A stretch of DNA of 64,000 bases, taken from Phytophthora hibernalis. Taxonomy: Eukaryota; Oomycota; Peronosporomycetes; Peronosporales; Peronosporaceae. The notes beneath the pieces were generated by a model. The model was not told the origin of the DNA. It worked only from the letters and a program-made list of their open reading frames with translations, and made no database searches. Positions 63,880 through 64,000 of the stretch are shown piece after piece. The position numbers and the translations under genes were made by a program. Position 1 is the stretch's first letter, and every line of letters starts with the position of its first letter. The stretch is taken from assembly GCA_012656075.1 (NCBI GenBank), contig JAAKBF010000214.1, forward strand, positions 682,001-746,000, written 5' to 3'.

Positions 63880-64000
63880 GCGAACCTAGCCTCAAAAACA
63901 TAATCAGTGGTATTTAGTACGCTAATAAGTTCAAGTTAGTATACGCATCAAATTTGTACCTGTGCATCTTTCCTACCAGCCTTTCGTATATCGTAGGCGA

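Noticed and set aside
1..64000. tRNA, rRNA or CRISPR features
   Set aside because: No GGTTCRANYCC-type T-arm in a cloverleaf context, no rRNA signature and no regularly spaced short repeats were seen by eye. A covariance-model search was not possible.

Overview
The window is a piece of an oomycete nuclear genome, most likely Phytophthora or a close plant-pathogenic relative. Two effector families point there: a Crinkler (CRN) gene with an LFLAK-type N-terminus (17448-18752, minus) and an RXLR-dEER gene with a signal peptide (23188-23575, minus). Two short GT-AG introns of about 75-110 nt in a MULE also fit an oomycete. The rest is gene-poor and full of transposons. I see no RNA genes and no CRISPR.

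1-19.5 kb: a decayed Ty1/copia reverse-transcriptase gene (minus strand) is split in two (135-750 and 19063-19516) by a complete Maverick/Polinton (adintovirus-like) element at about 783-19053. The element has 25-bp terminal inverted repeats and a 9-bp copia repeat (AGTATATAC) on both sides. It carries a protein-primed PolB with an embedded HNH domain, a DD35E chromodomain integrase, an FtsK/A32-type packaging ATPase, a penton-like minor capsid protein, a pVI-like virion protein with adenain-type sites, a broken adenain-like protease, a fibre with an S74 chaperone domain, three GIY-YIG endonucleases, a tandem ExoX-C protein and several unknown genes. I find no major capsid protein. A CRN effector with a PD-(D/E)XK nuclease-like domain sits inside the element, just before its right terminal repeat. 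This is the most interesting feature of the window.

19.5-32 kb: noncoding sequence rich in ACATGTA palindromes, an inverted pair of a dispersed repeat (about 20.57-21.58 and 24.40-24.88 kb), the RXLR gene, and a Ty3/gypsy element with about 287-bp LTRs (25335-29992).

32-43 kb: a MULE transposase relic (minus), an inverted duplication with an inner hairpin, an ankyrin pseudogene fragment, and a larger MULE (38203-42208, plus) that encodes a FAR1-like domain, transposase, SWIM finger and C-terminal Ulp1-type protease. Its noncoding parts contain repeated CCATGATT.

43-59.8 kb: an unknown minus-strand gene whose 3' part is duplicated near 52.6 kb, a Crypton tyrosine-recombinase element (44794-46897, minus), two long paralogous ankyrin genes (47145-48912 and 53106-54945), an ion-channel relic, an unknown gene, an ankyrin gene on the minus strand beside a perfect 50-bp palindrome, and a coiled-coil gene. 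59.8-64 kb: mostly noncoding, ending in a decayed DDE_3 (Tc1/mariner-like) transposase.

Nearly every long gene here is interrupted by one or more single-base frameshifts, often at homopolymers. Either most genes are decaying or the assembly carries uncorrected indels. This decides whether the Maverick and the effectors are alive.
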